Origin: Antedon mediterranea
Taxonomy: Eukaryota > Echinodermata > Crinoidea > Comatulida > Antedonidae
NCBI RefSeq assembly: GCF_964355755.1
Contig: NC_092671.1
Location: 26,288,070-26,352,069 of the forward strand
DNA length: 64,000 nucleotides
Reading direction: 5' to 3'
The position numbers were made by a program, and so were the translations under genes. Shown in pieces: positions 1 to 12,691 of the stretch. The notes under the pieces were generated by a model. The model saw only the letters and a list, made by a program, of their open reading frames with translations. It was not told the origin of the DNA and ran no database searches. Within the stretch, counting starts at the first letter, position 1. Every line of letters begins with the position of its first letter.

Positions 1-425
1 TATTACTTCACACAAAATTGTTCCTTAATTTCAATTTACAATATGATAGTTTGTGTGTGTGAAATTAAATGTGCCAGATCAGTCGTCTTTTGTATGTTAT
101 ATGCATGATTAATTTTAACTTGTATATTGTTAATGCCTTTCTGAACAAAATGAAATAAATTGTCAATCAGACAATAGGATGGTAGCCAACTGTGCAACTG
201 TATAATAAACGACAGCCTACCTACCTTTTATGGGCGGTTTTCTGTCTACAAAGAGTAAACAATTTTTAACCTTGACTACAAAATTCCCAATCACCCTTAC
301 AATGTACGATAATTATATAAATAGTCAAGATATTATCTTTTTAGCGAGCCAAGAATGTTATAAAGTTATAGGCAACGAGAAACGCTAAACCGATTAAGAG
401 AATCTGTGAGAATGATAATAATGAT

Positions 426-502
426 AAAAAAGCAAGCTCAGCTGAGATTCGAACGCAGAATCTTCTGTTTAAGCAGACATCCTGCCATTAGACCACTAGT
501 AT
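426..502 (-). pseudogene. tRNA-like sequence with A and B boxes
   Basis: The minus strand reads TGGTCTAATGGCAGGAT (A-box and D-arm-like), GTCTGCTTAAACAGAAG (anticodon-arm-like) and GCGTTCGAATCTCAG (B-box and T-arm-like, four of five T-stem pairs), then TTTTTT, a pol III terminator, at 426-431. The acceptor ends do not pair and the anticodon loop is not standard, so this is a tRNA pseudogene or the head of a SINE, not a working tRNA. Confidence 0.5.
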
Positions 503-503
503 G

Positions 504-3500
504 GTTCAAATTTGATTTATTGTAACAAACAAATAATGTAGTCCAACGTCTAAGATTGTAAATTGAAGATTTTCTGCATTGTGGGGGGTTAAGATATTTT
601 TGTTTGTGAATGGGCTTAATGAATTTTCATCAATACATTTTTGACAATGAACAGGTTAGCCATGATACTGTAGTGTGAATCATACTTTAATAAGTTTCTA
701 TGTGTGGAAAGTTTATATTCTGCTTGGTGCTCAGCTGAACAGAGAGAGTGTGGGGCAGAAGTTCTATATTCTCGGATAAGGACTATAAACCATGGGTCAA
801 GTGTACACATCTAGCTCGTGTGCACTTTAAAGAACCTAGTACATCTTTCGAGACGAGTAGGGGGTTACCCCGGTGTATTAGTACATCACAACCACTGATC
901 ATATTAACTAGGCCCTCTGGGAGACCAGTCTTTGACTGAAGAGGTTACCCAGTATAAATAAATATATATTTCAATAAATGTTTAATCAATTATTAATAGT
1001 AGCGCACTGATGGAATATATGATTCCTCATTCATAAATCATAATCCTATGTACACAGTGTATGAACTTTAAACACAATTTATCGTATATCAACGTTTGAT
1101 AATCAATAAAATGTTATATAAATCTGTAAGCTTATTGTAAGTTAAGAACGAAATCTCTTACCACCTTTGCATTCTTCGCCAACCAGCGTCTTCTGATGGT
1201 CGATCTCATTCTTTCCTATCCTGTTTTTTAGTCGCATGCAACGCGACTCTACAGCTCACTATGTCGGTCGGTTGGTCGGTCGGTCGCTTGGTCGGTCGGT
1301 TGGTCGGTAAACACTAACTTGAGCACGCGACTGCAGCCATGTTCATTATATGTTATTTTCTATATCATGTTGTTTTGTTTTTTTTGTACATTTCTTTTGG
1401 ATGCACCTTCCATTTGGTCGAGTGCCACTGTTGTAGAAGTGTAATCTCCAAATAAATTATTACGATAAAAGGAGTGAAAAATCAAATGGATAATACAAAT
1501 GTAATTGACCTAAGCATGGATGGTTACTTACAGTGGCAATAGTTTAACATGACCTAGATATATACATAAACTTCATTAGGATCAGAGAGTGTGGTTAAAA
1601 AGAATATATCTTTGTTGGATAAAAATGGATTACGGTACTAAAACCACAATCATAAACAAATATGGAATTCAAAAATTGTTCATTGTTTACTTCCGCTTTC
1701 TTCTAATCTTTGAGAGTATCATAAAAAGCATTGTACTAATTATAGATTCTACTGTGGCTATTTTAATTATGTAAAGGAAATGGCCTATTCTAAACTTAAA
1801 CTACCAGTTTCCAATTTATCATGAACAGAAAATGTATAATGTTTAAGCATACAGTACCTGAATATAAGTAAAATATAACAAATTAATGCACATAATGGGT
1901 ACTTATATAACCCACCCACAGTTATTTCGTTCTTTCTATACTTCTCTATTTTTAAAGTTAGTTTTAAATAAAAATTATTAACCATATCGATAGTTAGGAA
2001 TGTAACAATAATAGTTCAGCTATCCAAAGACTGCGTGCGTCATTCAATTACGTTTAGGGAAAGGAAGAAAGGAAAAAATAATGAGTTTGAACTCTTTTGT
2101 TGTATATTTTATAGTTCAAATGATGATACACCCATCGTGTCCATTTTATCAATAATTGCGCAATAATTATTTTTAGAAAATAGATGGGTTTAAAAGTCTT
2201 CCCCAGTGTAAAGTGTTTTAGGAAATGGTTAAAAGAGAGTTTTATCAAAAAAGCAAGGGCGCTTTTTGACAGTTGCTACCCGGTGCCAATTCAGTTAAAT
2301 AGTATCTAGTTACATCTCTATAATCGGATTCTTGAATTGTTTATATTTTTTAATGTTTTAAAATTAACTTATTTTCAACAAACTCCGTCAGGGAGACCTA
2401 CTAGATAGTGTTTAAGTTCGCTTTTTAGGAATCCTGTCTCTGCCTGGTTTTGTGTGATGTTTTCTCATTCTTTGTCCACGTTTTTTTATATTGTATTTTT
2501 ATGGAGACAAAATGAATGAAATAAAATGAAAGTAAATGAAGGTCTTTTTGTCTATACTATCAAACTATAGTTCGAAAAAAAAGTGTGATGTATCCAAATA
2601 TGGTAGTGACATAAAATCATAGGCACAACGCATTAAGTTTAATAGTGTAGACAGAGCTTTATACAAAGTACAAGAATAATTGTAATAAAACTTTGTCCAG
2701 AACTTCCGGAATTGCGTTTGCTCTTGGCCAATACCCCGATATATCCCGATAAACCAATCAACCAATCAATGCTTACTAGTTAACTTTCCAAAGGCACTAT
2801 CATGTGTTATTTCTTAGCGTCATGTTGGTGTATATCAATTGATTATTTTTGTGTTATTTCTGTTTAACAATTGTTGCGATAGATAGTTTGTTTAAAAGTT
2901 GTACGGTACTTTTAAAAGAATAAAACACAATACACTAATAACCGCATATTTATTTGCCGGTACTATAAAAAGAAGTCAATTATCTTTATTAACTTGACTG
3001 ATGAATTGTCTTAGTATAGTCATAGCTAATGCTTTTATTATTTTTAAGTGGTACGCATTCAACACATAACATATATTTTCAAAGTATACGACATTTAAAC
3101 AAATGTAAATTGAATACAGTAGGCGCCTGAAAATTTACTTAACCCATGTATTAGCATACCACAGTCAGATATATAAATGATGATGCTATAAATAATCATC
3201 ATCAATCTGTTCGATATTTTTTGCATAATGTACGTGAAAAAAATCATTATAACATGTGTGGGTATTTTAAAGTAGAAACAAATTAACAGTAGAAGTTTAT
3301 ATGGCAACAAGTTAATTGTAACCCTGTGCAGGTTTCTGGAATGAAATAAAAAATTTAAAAGATTAAAACTGCCGTCGATACTATTCTGACTAAGATATAT
3401 CGTTCTCGGAAACTATATAATTATTAGTTATCGATTAACCGCAGAGAAACTGTTTACCAGAGCCATGCTGTGAGCGTACTTCGAGAAAACAAACGTCAAC

Positions 3501-3516
3501 ATTACGCGTTATATTC
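504..3516. other. Non-coding stretch before the candidate first exon
   Basis: AT-rich unique DNA apart from the dispersed element at 1230-1341. No exon chain was found. A GC-richer piece at about 1160-1208 has a minus-strand ATG and a donor but no supporting partner. Confidence 0.5.
1230..1341 (+). repeat. Dispersed element with TCGG microsatellite core, copy 1
   Basis: Left block AGTCGCATGCAACGCGACTC, then CTCACTATG, a GTCGGTCGGTTGG run, then TAAACACTAACTTGAGCACG and CGACTGCAGCCATG. The same order of blocks recurs at 8073-8221 (inverted), 12568-12691, 24714-25443 (inverted, longer) and 42806-42912, so this is an interspersed family with an embedded microsatellite. Confidence 0.9.
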
Positions 3517-3621
3517 ATGGAAATGCATTACAAACCAGAAATAAGTTATGGACTTCAGACTCTGTTATTGGTCATTGTGTTAATTTGTATTAATGTCATT
3601 CATCAAAGTTGCTTTCATTAC
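3517..3621 (+). CDS. Candidate first exon encoding a signal-anchor-like peptide
   Basis: ATG at 3517 opens 35 codons that end exactly at a consensus donor (GTAAGTAA) in phase 0. The product starts MEMHYKPEISYGLQ, followed by the hydrophobic stretch TLLLVIVLICINVI and HQSCFHY, a plausible signal peptide or anchor. A phase-compatible, open terminal segment lies at 6014-6130 after an AG, but the link is unproven and other exons may intervene. By chance alone an open 35-codon stretch is not rare in this DNA. The case rests on the combination of ATG, hydrophobic core and strong donor. Confidence 0.35.
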
Positions 3622-4647
3622 GTAAGTAAAATGCTAATTTTTGCACAAAAACCACATAAACACCACTGAATATTTACATACTTGAAAAGTCCTTTGGAAT
3701 CCGCGTTGATAAGTTAAATCACTCCGGTAACAACAGATATTCATGGCCAACAAATCTTCTTCATGACGCACTTAATCGTATTTAGCCGACAATTCGATTG
3801 GATTATTCATTTAATCAAAACTTATCTTTTAGCTGTTTATCTTATGAAAAAAGATTAAAGAGGATTTAGAAAGGTTGTTTTTAGTATCAAGCTTTTCCAT
3901 GCGGTTTCCACTAATTATTATAAAATACATAACATAATAATGAATTATTCATAACAAATAATATAGAAGGCCATTGGCGTCTTCTTGATCTTGAATATTT
4001 TATTTCATACATATTTATTGTCCATTGAAAGTCAGTCTGAATTAGTTTTCATAACGTAATCAAACGTAACGTGAACAAAAAATGCTTATGCATGGAGTGG
4101 AATTTATTATCGTCAACTGTATGTTAAATAAAATACGAACATTAAATAATGTTGAATAGTTAATAGATGCAAATTACAGGCGGTCTTGTTTAAATTACAT
4201 ATTTAAAAAGTGCACATAGGGCTATTGTTCTTTTTTTAACAAAGTACATTAAAGTGTTAAAAACACTGTACTGTATTTTTCAGTATCATATCAGCGTTGA
4301 TGATATAGTCATTTGATGTTTCCTCTTTGTTTTAATTAAGATTTATCGCTGATAGGCTTAGGCAGCGAATTCTCTTATTATCTGTTTAATGACACATTAT
4401 TGAGCACACATTATTTACAGTGGCGTCATAAATACTGATGAAGCAGGGAGGTGTAATGTAACGTATCGTACAAGAAACCCAATCTTAAATTAAAAATTGC
4501 GCAAAAGTTCGTCGACCATACCAACAAGAAAATATCACGGGTGTATACGATTGTATGGATTGTGTGGAATCTTAATAAACGTTGAGGCGCTAATTTTCAA
4601 ATATTAACGTCATTGTGGTTCACCATTTCCCCTACATATGCCCGCTA

Positions 4648-4808
4648 AAGCTGTTTCCCACTAGGACGTAACGCAACGACGTATAAGCGCGACGTAAGCA
4701 ATTTAACCAATCACAAGTGATGGATTATCCGAATTTTCGCTTGTGATTGGTCAACTCGCTTGCGTTGCGATTACGTCCTCGCGTTGCGTTCTAGTGTGAA
4801 ATAAGCTT
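4648..4808. mobile_element. Short palindromic MITE (CCACTAG family)
   Basis: Ends AAGCTGTTTCCCACTAGGAC and (inverse) AAGCTTATTTCACACTAGAA bracket about 160 bp with inner inverted segments around CCAATCACAAG / CTTGTGATTGG. The TTTYCCACTAG motif near the ends also occurs in the 38799-39174 MITE, so they may be distant relatives. A second decayed half-copy (GACCAATTACAAGCGAC and GGTGATTGGTCAA) follows at about 4836-4900. Confidence 0.6.
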
Positions 4809-6013
4809 GGACTCAACGCCGTAGGCGCCACGCATGTGAGTTGACCAATTACAAGCGACATTTCGGATGGGCCATTGCTGGTGATTGGTCAAACAAATTG
4901 CTGAAGTCCGTGAATGGCGAGAACCGAGCTTACAGAAAAAAATTCCCCTGTATTCACCACTCACATTTCCATGTACGCTATACTAAAGCACAGTTAAACA
5001 CACGCCCTTTTTATCGGGCACGCTAAAACGCTGAAAATTGTACGCTTTGGGAGTTTCATTTGGAATTGATATCACTTTCACATCTTCAAAACAAACTGCC
5101 TTTTGTCATTAGCGTTTACGCAGACACTAAAGGCCCTTGGTTAAGGTAATCAAAGGGACCCTACAACACTGGAGACAGGGAAGGGCAAGTGACTGACGGC
5201 TCTGGTGTTTTTAGCATTTTCAGCATATATTATTGTGTGTGTTTTTCTGTCAACACTTCAGCCTATGTTGTAGGCATGCACAATGTTCTATGCGTTCCTA
5301 TTGTACGTATGCTTTGTGTTTGTCTGGAATTAATTAAAGAGAATTTTTTAGATGTTGACTGTGATTGAATGCTACAGAATGAATATACGTCAATGAGAGT
5401 CTGTTAATAAATAACCTAACCGTTAAGACATGTAATGTTTCTACACATATTGCTAGTCAAAACATTTAAACTTATATCATTTTAATTAAAACTATGATCC
5501 ACCATGAGTATTTTTATAAGAGGATGTCGTGTTTTTCTTTATGCTGGTAAAAAAAATATTCCAGACAAATTTGAACATTCTTCATTTATTATACCATAGA
5601 CATTTTTTTTCAGTTTACGTGTTTATTCGAATAAACGCCCCAATAATATACTAAGGTATTACCTGAAACATACCTGATTAACAGGGTGACGATATGTTGG
5701 TAATTTAATTTATCTATAAGGTAATCCATATCCTTGAGAAATACATATTAATATTTTGTAAAAAATATATTGTAATGTAGGCCCTAATAACCGCAGAAAG
5801 ATCATTAATGTAGTATTATATAGTTTTCGAATAATTGTTTTTGTTTACTCTAATATTATTAGTCTAGTATATTTTCAATTAGCAAAGAATTATGGATACA
5901 AAACGAAAGTCTGCATGTAGATCAGTTTGTATTTTTAAATTTATAAACATTTAATGATAATTTATATAAATTAACTATAGGACCATACTTCCTTTCTGTG
6001 GTGTTTGATCTAG

Positions 6014-6130
6014 GCGCGAAAGATGACAAGAAAGTTAAATTGGCGCGAAGAGGTGATCAGACGTAACGAATTAGACGGCAGACTGTTGCAAATAGAGGGG
6101 AAAAAAGTCGCTTGTGATTTACTGATTTGA
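6014..6130 (+). CDS. Candidate terminal exon, highly charged peptide
   Basis: After GTTTGATCTAG, the frame GCG CGA AAG ATG runs 38 codons to TGA (6128-6130). The product contains RKLNWREEVIRRNELDGR and LLQIEGKK. It could join in phase 0 to the candidate exon at 3517-3621 to give a 73-residue secreted peptide. The acceptor has a weak pyrimidine tract. GC content is higher than in the surroundings. TTGGCGCGAA within it also fits an E2F-like site, so it could be regulatory DNA instead. Confidence 0.25.
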   Translation, partial: ARKMTRKLNWREEVIRRNELDGRLLQIEGKKVACDLLI

Positions 6131-9100
6131 AAGATTTGCTGTTGATGACTTATTTCTATAAAGATTATTCACTCACTGTAATAACATTAGAACATGAAAT
6201 GTCAACTTTAAGTGTCTATATTGTATCAATGACGTAAATCGGAAAGTCTTTGATCTTCTCATTACCCATCGCCCTTCCCATCACTCGGCACTTCTACTAC
6301 CAACATTAACACTCGGTCCAGTCATTTCATCTCTCTTTGTAAATAATTGGTCAGTGAAATCACAAAGATACACACTGCGCATGCGGAAAACCAGATTTAA
6401 TTCGGTGCCATCGAAGTTTTTCATACGTAAGAAAACACCTTAAAACAATTAGCAATACCATATACTCAATAGCCCGATATTTTACTATGATGTTAAGGCA
6501 GAAATCATGAATAAATATGTTTTATCACGGCATAATTTAGAACAAGGGTGATAATGCTGCCCAGGTCTACTAACAAACGATTACGTCCTAACCGTACGTA
6601 CACGGATTTGGACCGGGTCCGGGCTGCATTATTTATAGAGACAAATATTGCATACGGGCATTTTGTGTGAACGTAACTTTAAACAGCAAGTTACGACGAC
6701 TCATCAACCGTAGACGAGCCATTGTGATTATAAAAATTACTCGCAGACTTGTAAATAAAAGCATGTTTCGGAAATCGGACGCTTTTTAGATATGTTTCCG
6801 GACTGGTTCCGGGCTTAGTAAAATTTATCAATAGCCTTTGTTCCTACCAATAAGCAACGATTATCAATTGATGACGAATCGATCGTTTGTGATTGTTAAA
6901 TTGCTTGCCAATTTGTAGCCAATGCCGTTCAGGCTATATTACACAGGTAAGGAGTTAGTTTCACCCACTAAAGTCCTCTGTGCCGTACTTAGCCGGGAAA
7001 ATAACTTAAAATGAATATCAAAGTACAGGGAACAGTAATTTCACTCTTGCCTGGTATGATAATGGGTTAACTCGCATGAACATGGTTAAATAAATTGTTT
7101 ATTGTTACACTTCCAGCTTTAGTTTATTTAGTCGAATTTCTGATACTGATGTTGCTAGAGACCTACGTTATTAAACCGATTTCCCTAAAGACAAACATTT
7201 GAAAAGACGGTCTAGCCAGTTGTTTATAACTGCCAATTTGTATTATAACACATTTTTGTGCCAATTTTTGTTATGGATGCCGTACGTATATTTAGATATA
7301 GTTATAATGACGTTTAAAACCAACAATGACATTTAGGTTTAACAAAGTATCGGTCATTTTATTCATTCAGAATACCATAACTAATTAATTGCTGATTAAT
7401 GAATGTTGTCTTCAAATATTGATTATTGTTCATTCTCCTGGCAGCTTGTCATCATTTGGATATCTGCTGTGGCTTTTTTTTATCCTGGCCTAAATATTGA
7501 TAAGTTGGCAATTTTGCCCGAATTGTTTTTAATTCGCCAGCCGTTTTCCCTGTAACTGCCAGTTATATACTTTATGAAAAATATCTTTACAATACTTAAA
7601 TCAATTCACTAACTGACAACTGCAAACGTCAAGTTTTATTATAGTTGACGTATAAACACAATTCGCCCAATTCTCGATCGTCGTTAATTTCCGACATCTA
7701 AAACTTGCAAGATTAGGGCTGATATTTCATTTTGATTATGGATATAAAAATGAATACTTAATATTAAATGGTTAGTAATGTCAAATCAGGTGGTGTGATA
7801 CATACCAGACATATATAAACGTGGCTATATACATCATTAATATCTAAGTGCTTTTCACTCTTCTTTTTGTTTCGTTATCAAATATATCTGTTTATTGTCT
7901 CGATTTATGTTTTCTCAAAGGAAATTATACAGTTTAGTAGATTATCTGGTCAGTCCTTTTTTTATAGTTATGTGATCATCAATTACAAAACAGGACATAT
8001 TCGTGTTTGATACAGGGTTTAAACTGCAGAGTAAAGCACTGTCTACACTATGAAACTAGTTTGACAAAAAACAAGGCCGTACATGACTGCAGTTGCGTGC
8101 TCAAATTTGAGTTAGTGTTTACCGACCGACCAACCGATCGACCGACCGACCGAAGGACAAACCGACCAACCAACCGATATATAGTGAGCTACCGTATAGA
8201 GTCGCGTTTGCACGCAACTAAAAATGTGTGCTCAAATATGGTAGTTATATGACGTCACCGTGGGCATATCATTTTTTTTTAGTCACATAAAGTTTGATAG
8301 TGTAGACAGATACTGATTAAGGTATGTGTCGGTGCATCAAAATAACTTTATATACCCAAGATAACTTCAATTCACTTATTTATTTACCAAAAACAAAATT
8401 GGAAAAACCAAGATATAATAATGTTAAATATGGTCTAGCAATTAGCTCCCTGTTTGAAATATCGGTAGCGTTGTGTTGTGTAACATTTCAATAAGTTACG
8501 TCTAACACCCGTGTCGGTGTATGTGAGAACTAACGGTTATTCTTGATTCATTGGAAAGTCTTTCTTAGTACACACAATATATGGATTTACGCATCTACAT
8601 TACAAAACCAAATTTTAAGTAAATGTAAATACTGAAAAGATCCGAAATAACCCTTTGAAATGATATGAAATTCATGCGGTCTCCCATTCGTATATCTACC
8701 GGAATCTACCTTCACAGTTCGATGCATGGCAAATCTCTTTACAAGATGATAAACCCACATTTGGGGATGAAGCCCATCCAGACGCAAAGATTATAAATAG
8801 CATTCTAGACCAACAATATCTATCCAACCAGTGTTATTTAAATGAAGTACAATGAAAACAGTCGTGTAATATAGGACAGGTCGTATTGATTTTGTCTGAT
8901 GTTTATTAAATTGCTTAAATGGGTACATTGAATGTAGGGTAATGCATTTATATGTTGTAACATTTATCTACAGGATCGTGACTTCATTTACAAATGGTGA
9001 AAAATGTATCAATTAAAAGGGCTACAAAGTAAGTTAGTTAAACAGTAGAATTATCAAAGCAGCCTATAGTAGTGTTAATTTAATTATCTATAATGAATGC

Positions 9101-9486
9101 AGAATTTAAACCAAAGCCTTTAATACATTCGCGTTGAAGTGGCGTGAAAAATCGATTGTATAAAATACGCAATTAAAACTACAACGGTGTTGCCTTCTAT
9201 CCGTATACGTGTATCTAACAATTTACCTTAATAATTATAAAAGTGAACGAATTCAATTCTAATATATTTGTGAAAGTAATTCTAGAAAACCTTCGCACTT
9301 ATTAATGTTACAATAATGCGTCAATTTAAGACAATATTAATTGAAAGAGAGTTAAACTGTCTAACAAGATTTAAAATAATATCCGTGCGTACAAGTAATT
9401 CTAAACCATTTTGTTCAGTATTTGAACTCGCGCGTACAAAAGTTGTACCATTTTTCAGTGTTTAGACGCGCGAGTAAAAACGATGC
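6131..9486. other. Non-coding stretch
   Basis: AT-rich DNA with only the dispersed element at 8073-8221. Two CCGG-centred phrases (GGACCGGGTCCGGGC near 6610 and GGACTGGTTCCGGGC near 6797) resemble each other and may mark a small decayed repeat. Confidence 0.4.
8073..8221 (-). repeat. Dispersed TCGG-core element, copy 2
   Basis: Inverted relative to copy 1. AAGGCCGTACATGACTGCAG, TGCGTGCTCAAATTTGAG, TTAGTGTTTACCGACCGACC, then CCAACCAACCGATAT, TAGTGAGCT and GAGTCGCGTTTGCACGCAAC. The microsatellite is degenerate in its second half. Confidence 0.9.
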
Positions 9487-10155
9487 ATGAAAGAGAATGA
9501 TTATTTAATGATTAGAAATCTTTTTGTATGCGTTTCTGTCCTTGTACTTGCAAACTTGAAGGTAATTCTATTACTAAACTTTTTGGTAAAAAACTTGCTT
9601 ATGTTGAGAAAGGTACCTATCTTGGTCATATTCTTATGTGTGATTGCAGTGATGAGGCCGACATTGAAAGTCAGTACAGATCGTTGTGTATTAGAAGCAA
9701 CTCATTCAATACTGACTCAATCGCAAATTTATGAAATGCTCTACTATACCAATGTTAGGCCTAAATGTTTCTCTTTAGATCTTGCTGTATTAATAATTGT
9801 AATTATTATTATTGTGCAGCCCTTTGGTGTAACTAACGTATGATGACTATTAGATCGCTTAATGTATGCTACAATAATGCTCTGCGCCGTATAGGCCTAC
9901 TTGTGTCTCTAGAAGTAGTAGTGCCAGTGCAATGTTTATTGAACATGGTTGTGTTTCTTCCTTTAATGAGTACGGTACATGCGAAAATCTAACTAAGGTT
10001 TCATGCAACAACATCCTTGTTGTTTGTGTTTGCAAACATATGCTCCATAACTCCAAAATGGAGATGGAGAAGCATTCTATATACTTTCTGTTTATAAGTT
10101 TATTAATATGGATGATATTTCCGAAATAAAAAGAAATTGAATTGAATTGAAATTG
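9487..10155 (+). mobile_element. Decayed LINE, RT thumb to 3' tail
   Basis: The plus-strand frame at 9528-9734 gives FGKKLAYVEKGTYLGHILMC, then DEADIESQYRSLCIRSNSF, a typical RT C-terminal YLGH and R-x-L region. A second frame at about 9855-9985 gives VCYNNALRRIG and SASAMFIEHGC. The 3' UTR ends TTTCCGAAATAAAAAGAAATTGAATTGAATTGAAATTGAATG, split here as CCGAAATAAAAAG plus a TTGAA-type tail. Only the 3' third remains, with several frame breaks. Confidence 0.65.
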
Positions 10156-10749
10156 AATGTATCAGCATTTTAACGCGTTAGAAAGCTATATGCTTGAATG
10201 GACACGTACACAATTAAAGTTGTGTTTAAACGCACGCGTCGAAGTCTAGATATTATAGTTTTAATACTAAGAAGTATTTCTTTGCAGCCATAATAGTAGT
10301 TTGATGAACTAATCATTAATTTGACGGTAGGCCAATGTGCCTTCATACTCAAAACCAATATAATGTTCATCAATGTCCACAATTTCGTAGAATTTATAAA
10401 TTGGCAATTTAACCAACTTTAAAACAATGTTTAAATTACTTGGTCATATTGTATTACAACAGTTCTCATTTAAACGAATCATTCAAACATTGATTTAAAA
10501 CGAAACTCGTATGTCTCAAATTTCGAAGTCCAGACTAAAATAATTTACATAATGGACATAAAATTAAATTGTATATTTAGTGATACAAGAGTCGATTTAA
10601 TTTTATTATGATCACGTATTTTATTATGTGTTCCAGCACTATTTTATCTGGTATTTTGTAATTAACTATGACATTTCAAAGCTTAATGTAAGGTTTACAA
10701 TTATGCTTATTTTTATAGTTGCTATAAAATAGGATATACAAATATGTTT

Positions 10750-11205
10750 TATTGTTATCGGCATTTCCACTACCCTTCCCTCGGGTATTCTGCGTATAGG
10801 CCTACACACACATTCTATCATCATTTGTTGTAAGTGGACGCTGAACTTTCAGCCACATGGGATGTGTGACTATTAGATCCTTTGACACTCGGGAAATGAG
10901 TGAACTATTCTGATTCTATGTGTTTTTAAATAGATGGACAACTATTACTACCGTATTGTTGTATGATTTAAATAGGTTGGGGATATAGAATGTTAATGTG
11001 TTGATAACAGTATCATGGAATGGACTGTAGGCTTCCAAAGTCTTTTGGGCTATCCTCAAAATCTATAAAAAAAAAATTCTGTCTATGAATGTATGTTTCT
11101 GTAATTTTAGTACTGCAGTTTAACAATATTGTACGGTAATGCTATCCCGTTGTTATATGTCATTTTTTTGTATGATTTACCAATAAAATTAAAATCAATT
11201 GATGG
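10750..11205 (+). mobile_element. Possible LINE 3' UTR remnant
   Basis: The segment contains GTGACTATTAGATCCTTTGA, which resembles a phrase in the 9.5-10.1 kb LINE (ATGACTATTAGATCGCTTAA at 9843), then CTTTTGGGCTATCC, also seen at the 3' end of the LINE at 61740-62450, and ends CAATAAAATTAAAATCAATTG. The similarities are short, so this is only suggestive. Confidence 0.3.
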
Positions 11206-11695
11206 CCATCGTCGACGAGTTTACATTCCATCGGGTTTGAGTTGGAGAATGATATGTTGATCAAAAACAACCCGGTTTATTTAACAAGAAATACAATTTT
11301 TGTTAATATAGTTTTTATTTTTCAAATTAAAACATTATAGCGTGGTTGAAAGAATCTTAACTAGAGAGGGCGATATTAAATTAAATATTTTTGTAGCTTT
11401 CAAATTCAGTTGTTTCTAATATTTATTTTTAGCTTTGTGGAGACGAAGGTCGTGACAAATCCATCATGACCTCAGGTTAATTATATATATTACTAAAATG
11501 GGGGTTTTTTTGGAATACAGTACTTTTATATAGAACAAGAATAACTAAATTAATACAAAAAAAACATATATACCTTAACCGTACTTGCCCCAATGCATCA
11601 ATTAAGATTGAACTGTAATACAACATCGTAACTGATATATAGGTAGCATTCAAGATTACTCTCAGATACAAAGTATTACTGTTGTTATCATTGTT

Positions 11696-11698
<3 letters not shown>

Positions 11699-11726
<28 letters not shown>

Positions 11727-11727
11727 T
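11699..11727. repeat. TTA microsatellite
   Basis: Nine or so TTA units between GTG and TGAAGTAAG. Confidence 0.95.
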
Positions 11728-12567
11728 GAAGTAAGAATAGGCCTACTTGATAATAATCGGTTTGAATGCAAATAATGGCACAACAAACCCTCTGAGATCA
11801 ATACGAGAGTCTCGATTCCAAATGCATTAACTCTAATGTTATAGCCCGATCAATCTATTGAGATGTGTCAACGACCATTATTACTTGTCATTATTAATTC
11901 ATTCAACACACCCCTAATTATAAACATGAATGAAGTCTCCAATGTGTCTGTTGATTTCACCTCACTTTGTATCCACACGTCACGCAGACACACGTTGACG
12001 TGGACCTTTTTATAGATAAGACTATAATTCCATACTTAATTTGACAACGGGTAAAAACAATATACTGTCATCGTTATCTATTTAATTCGCTTTATAAATA
12101 TGAGCAACAAAACCTCATAAAGACATAACGTTTACGAGCGCGTCCACACACGTATAGCATCAAAGTTTTAACGCGCGTTTCGACATCAGATATATTTAAT
12201 AATTGTAATTTGGCCCATCTTATTTAATTAAAATACAGTCAGTTGATAAATGAATTGAAATACCGTCGCTTGATAAATCTATGTATAACAATTATTGCTT
12301 AATTATATAATTCCTGCCCTTAACGGAAATAATAGCTTGCATGTTTTAAACATGTTTACACATTGTTGTATTATTTTTAATTTCTCTATAATCAGAACAA
12401 GTTCGGTATTTGAGATCGGCCGTACTTACCGTACTTATCCTGGCCTTCTAACATAAATAGCACATTAAAGAGGAGCTCCACTATCTTAGCATTAAACGTG
12501 ATCGGCATACTTTCACGGAATTCGCGTGCATTTTATTTTAACGAAATAGTATAAGAAAGGGTAATTT

Positions 12568-12691
12568 TAGTCGCATGCAACGCGACTCTACAGCTTACTA
12601 TGTCGGTCGGTCGGTTGGTCGGTCGGTGGGTCGGTTGGTCGGTAAACACTAACTTGAGCACGCGACTGCAACCATGTGTATGGCCTTGTTT
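12568..12691 (+). repeat. Dispersed TCGG-core element, copy 3
   Basis: Nearly identical to copy 1 outside the microsatellite (TAGTCGCATGCAACGCGACT ... GTAAACACTAACTTGAGCAC). It extends to ACCATGTGTATGGCCTTGTT, showing that TATGGCCTTGTT belongs to the element end. Confidence 0.9.

Noticed and set aside
1160-1208. Minus-strand ATG frame (MRSTIRRRWLAKNAKV) ending at GTAAGA
   Set aside because: Only 16 codons, no partner exon, and adjacent to a dispersed element; chance is a sufficient explanation.
12425-12520. Minus-strand ATG frame (MPITFNAKIVELLFNV and on) ending at GTAAGT
   Set aside because: Open for only about 26 codons, no recognised partner, and an overlapping alternative frame is equally open.
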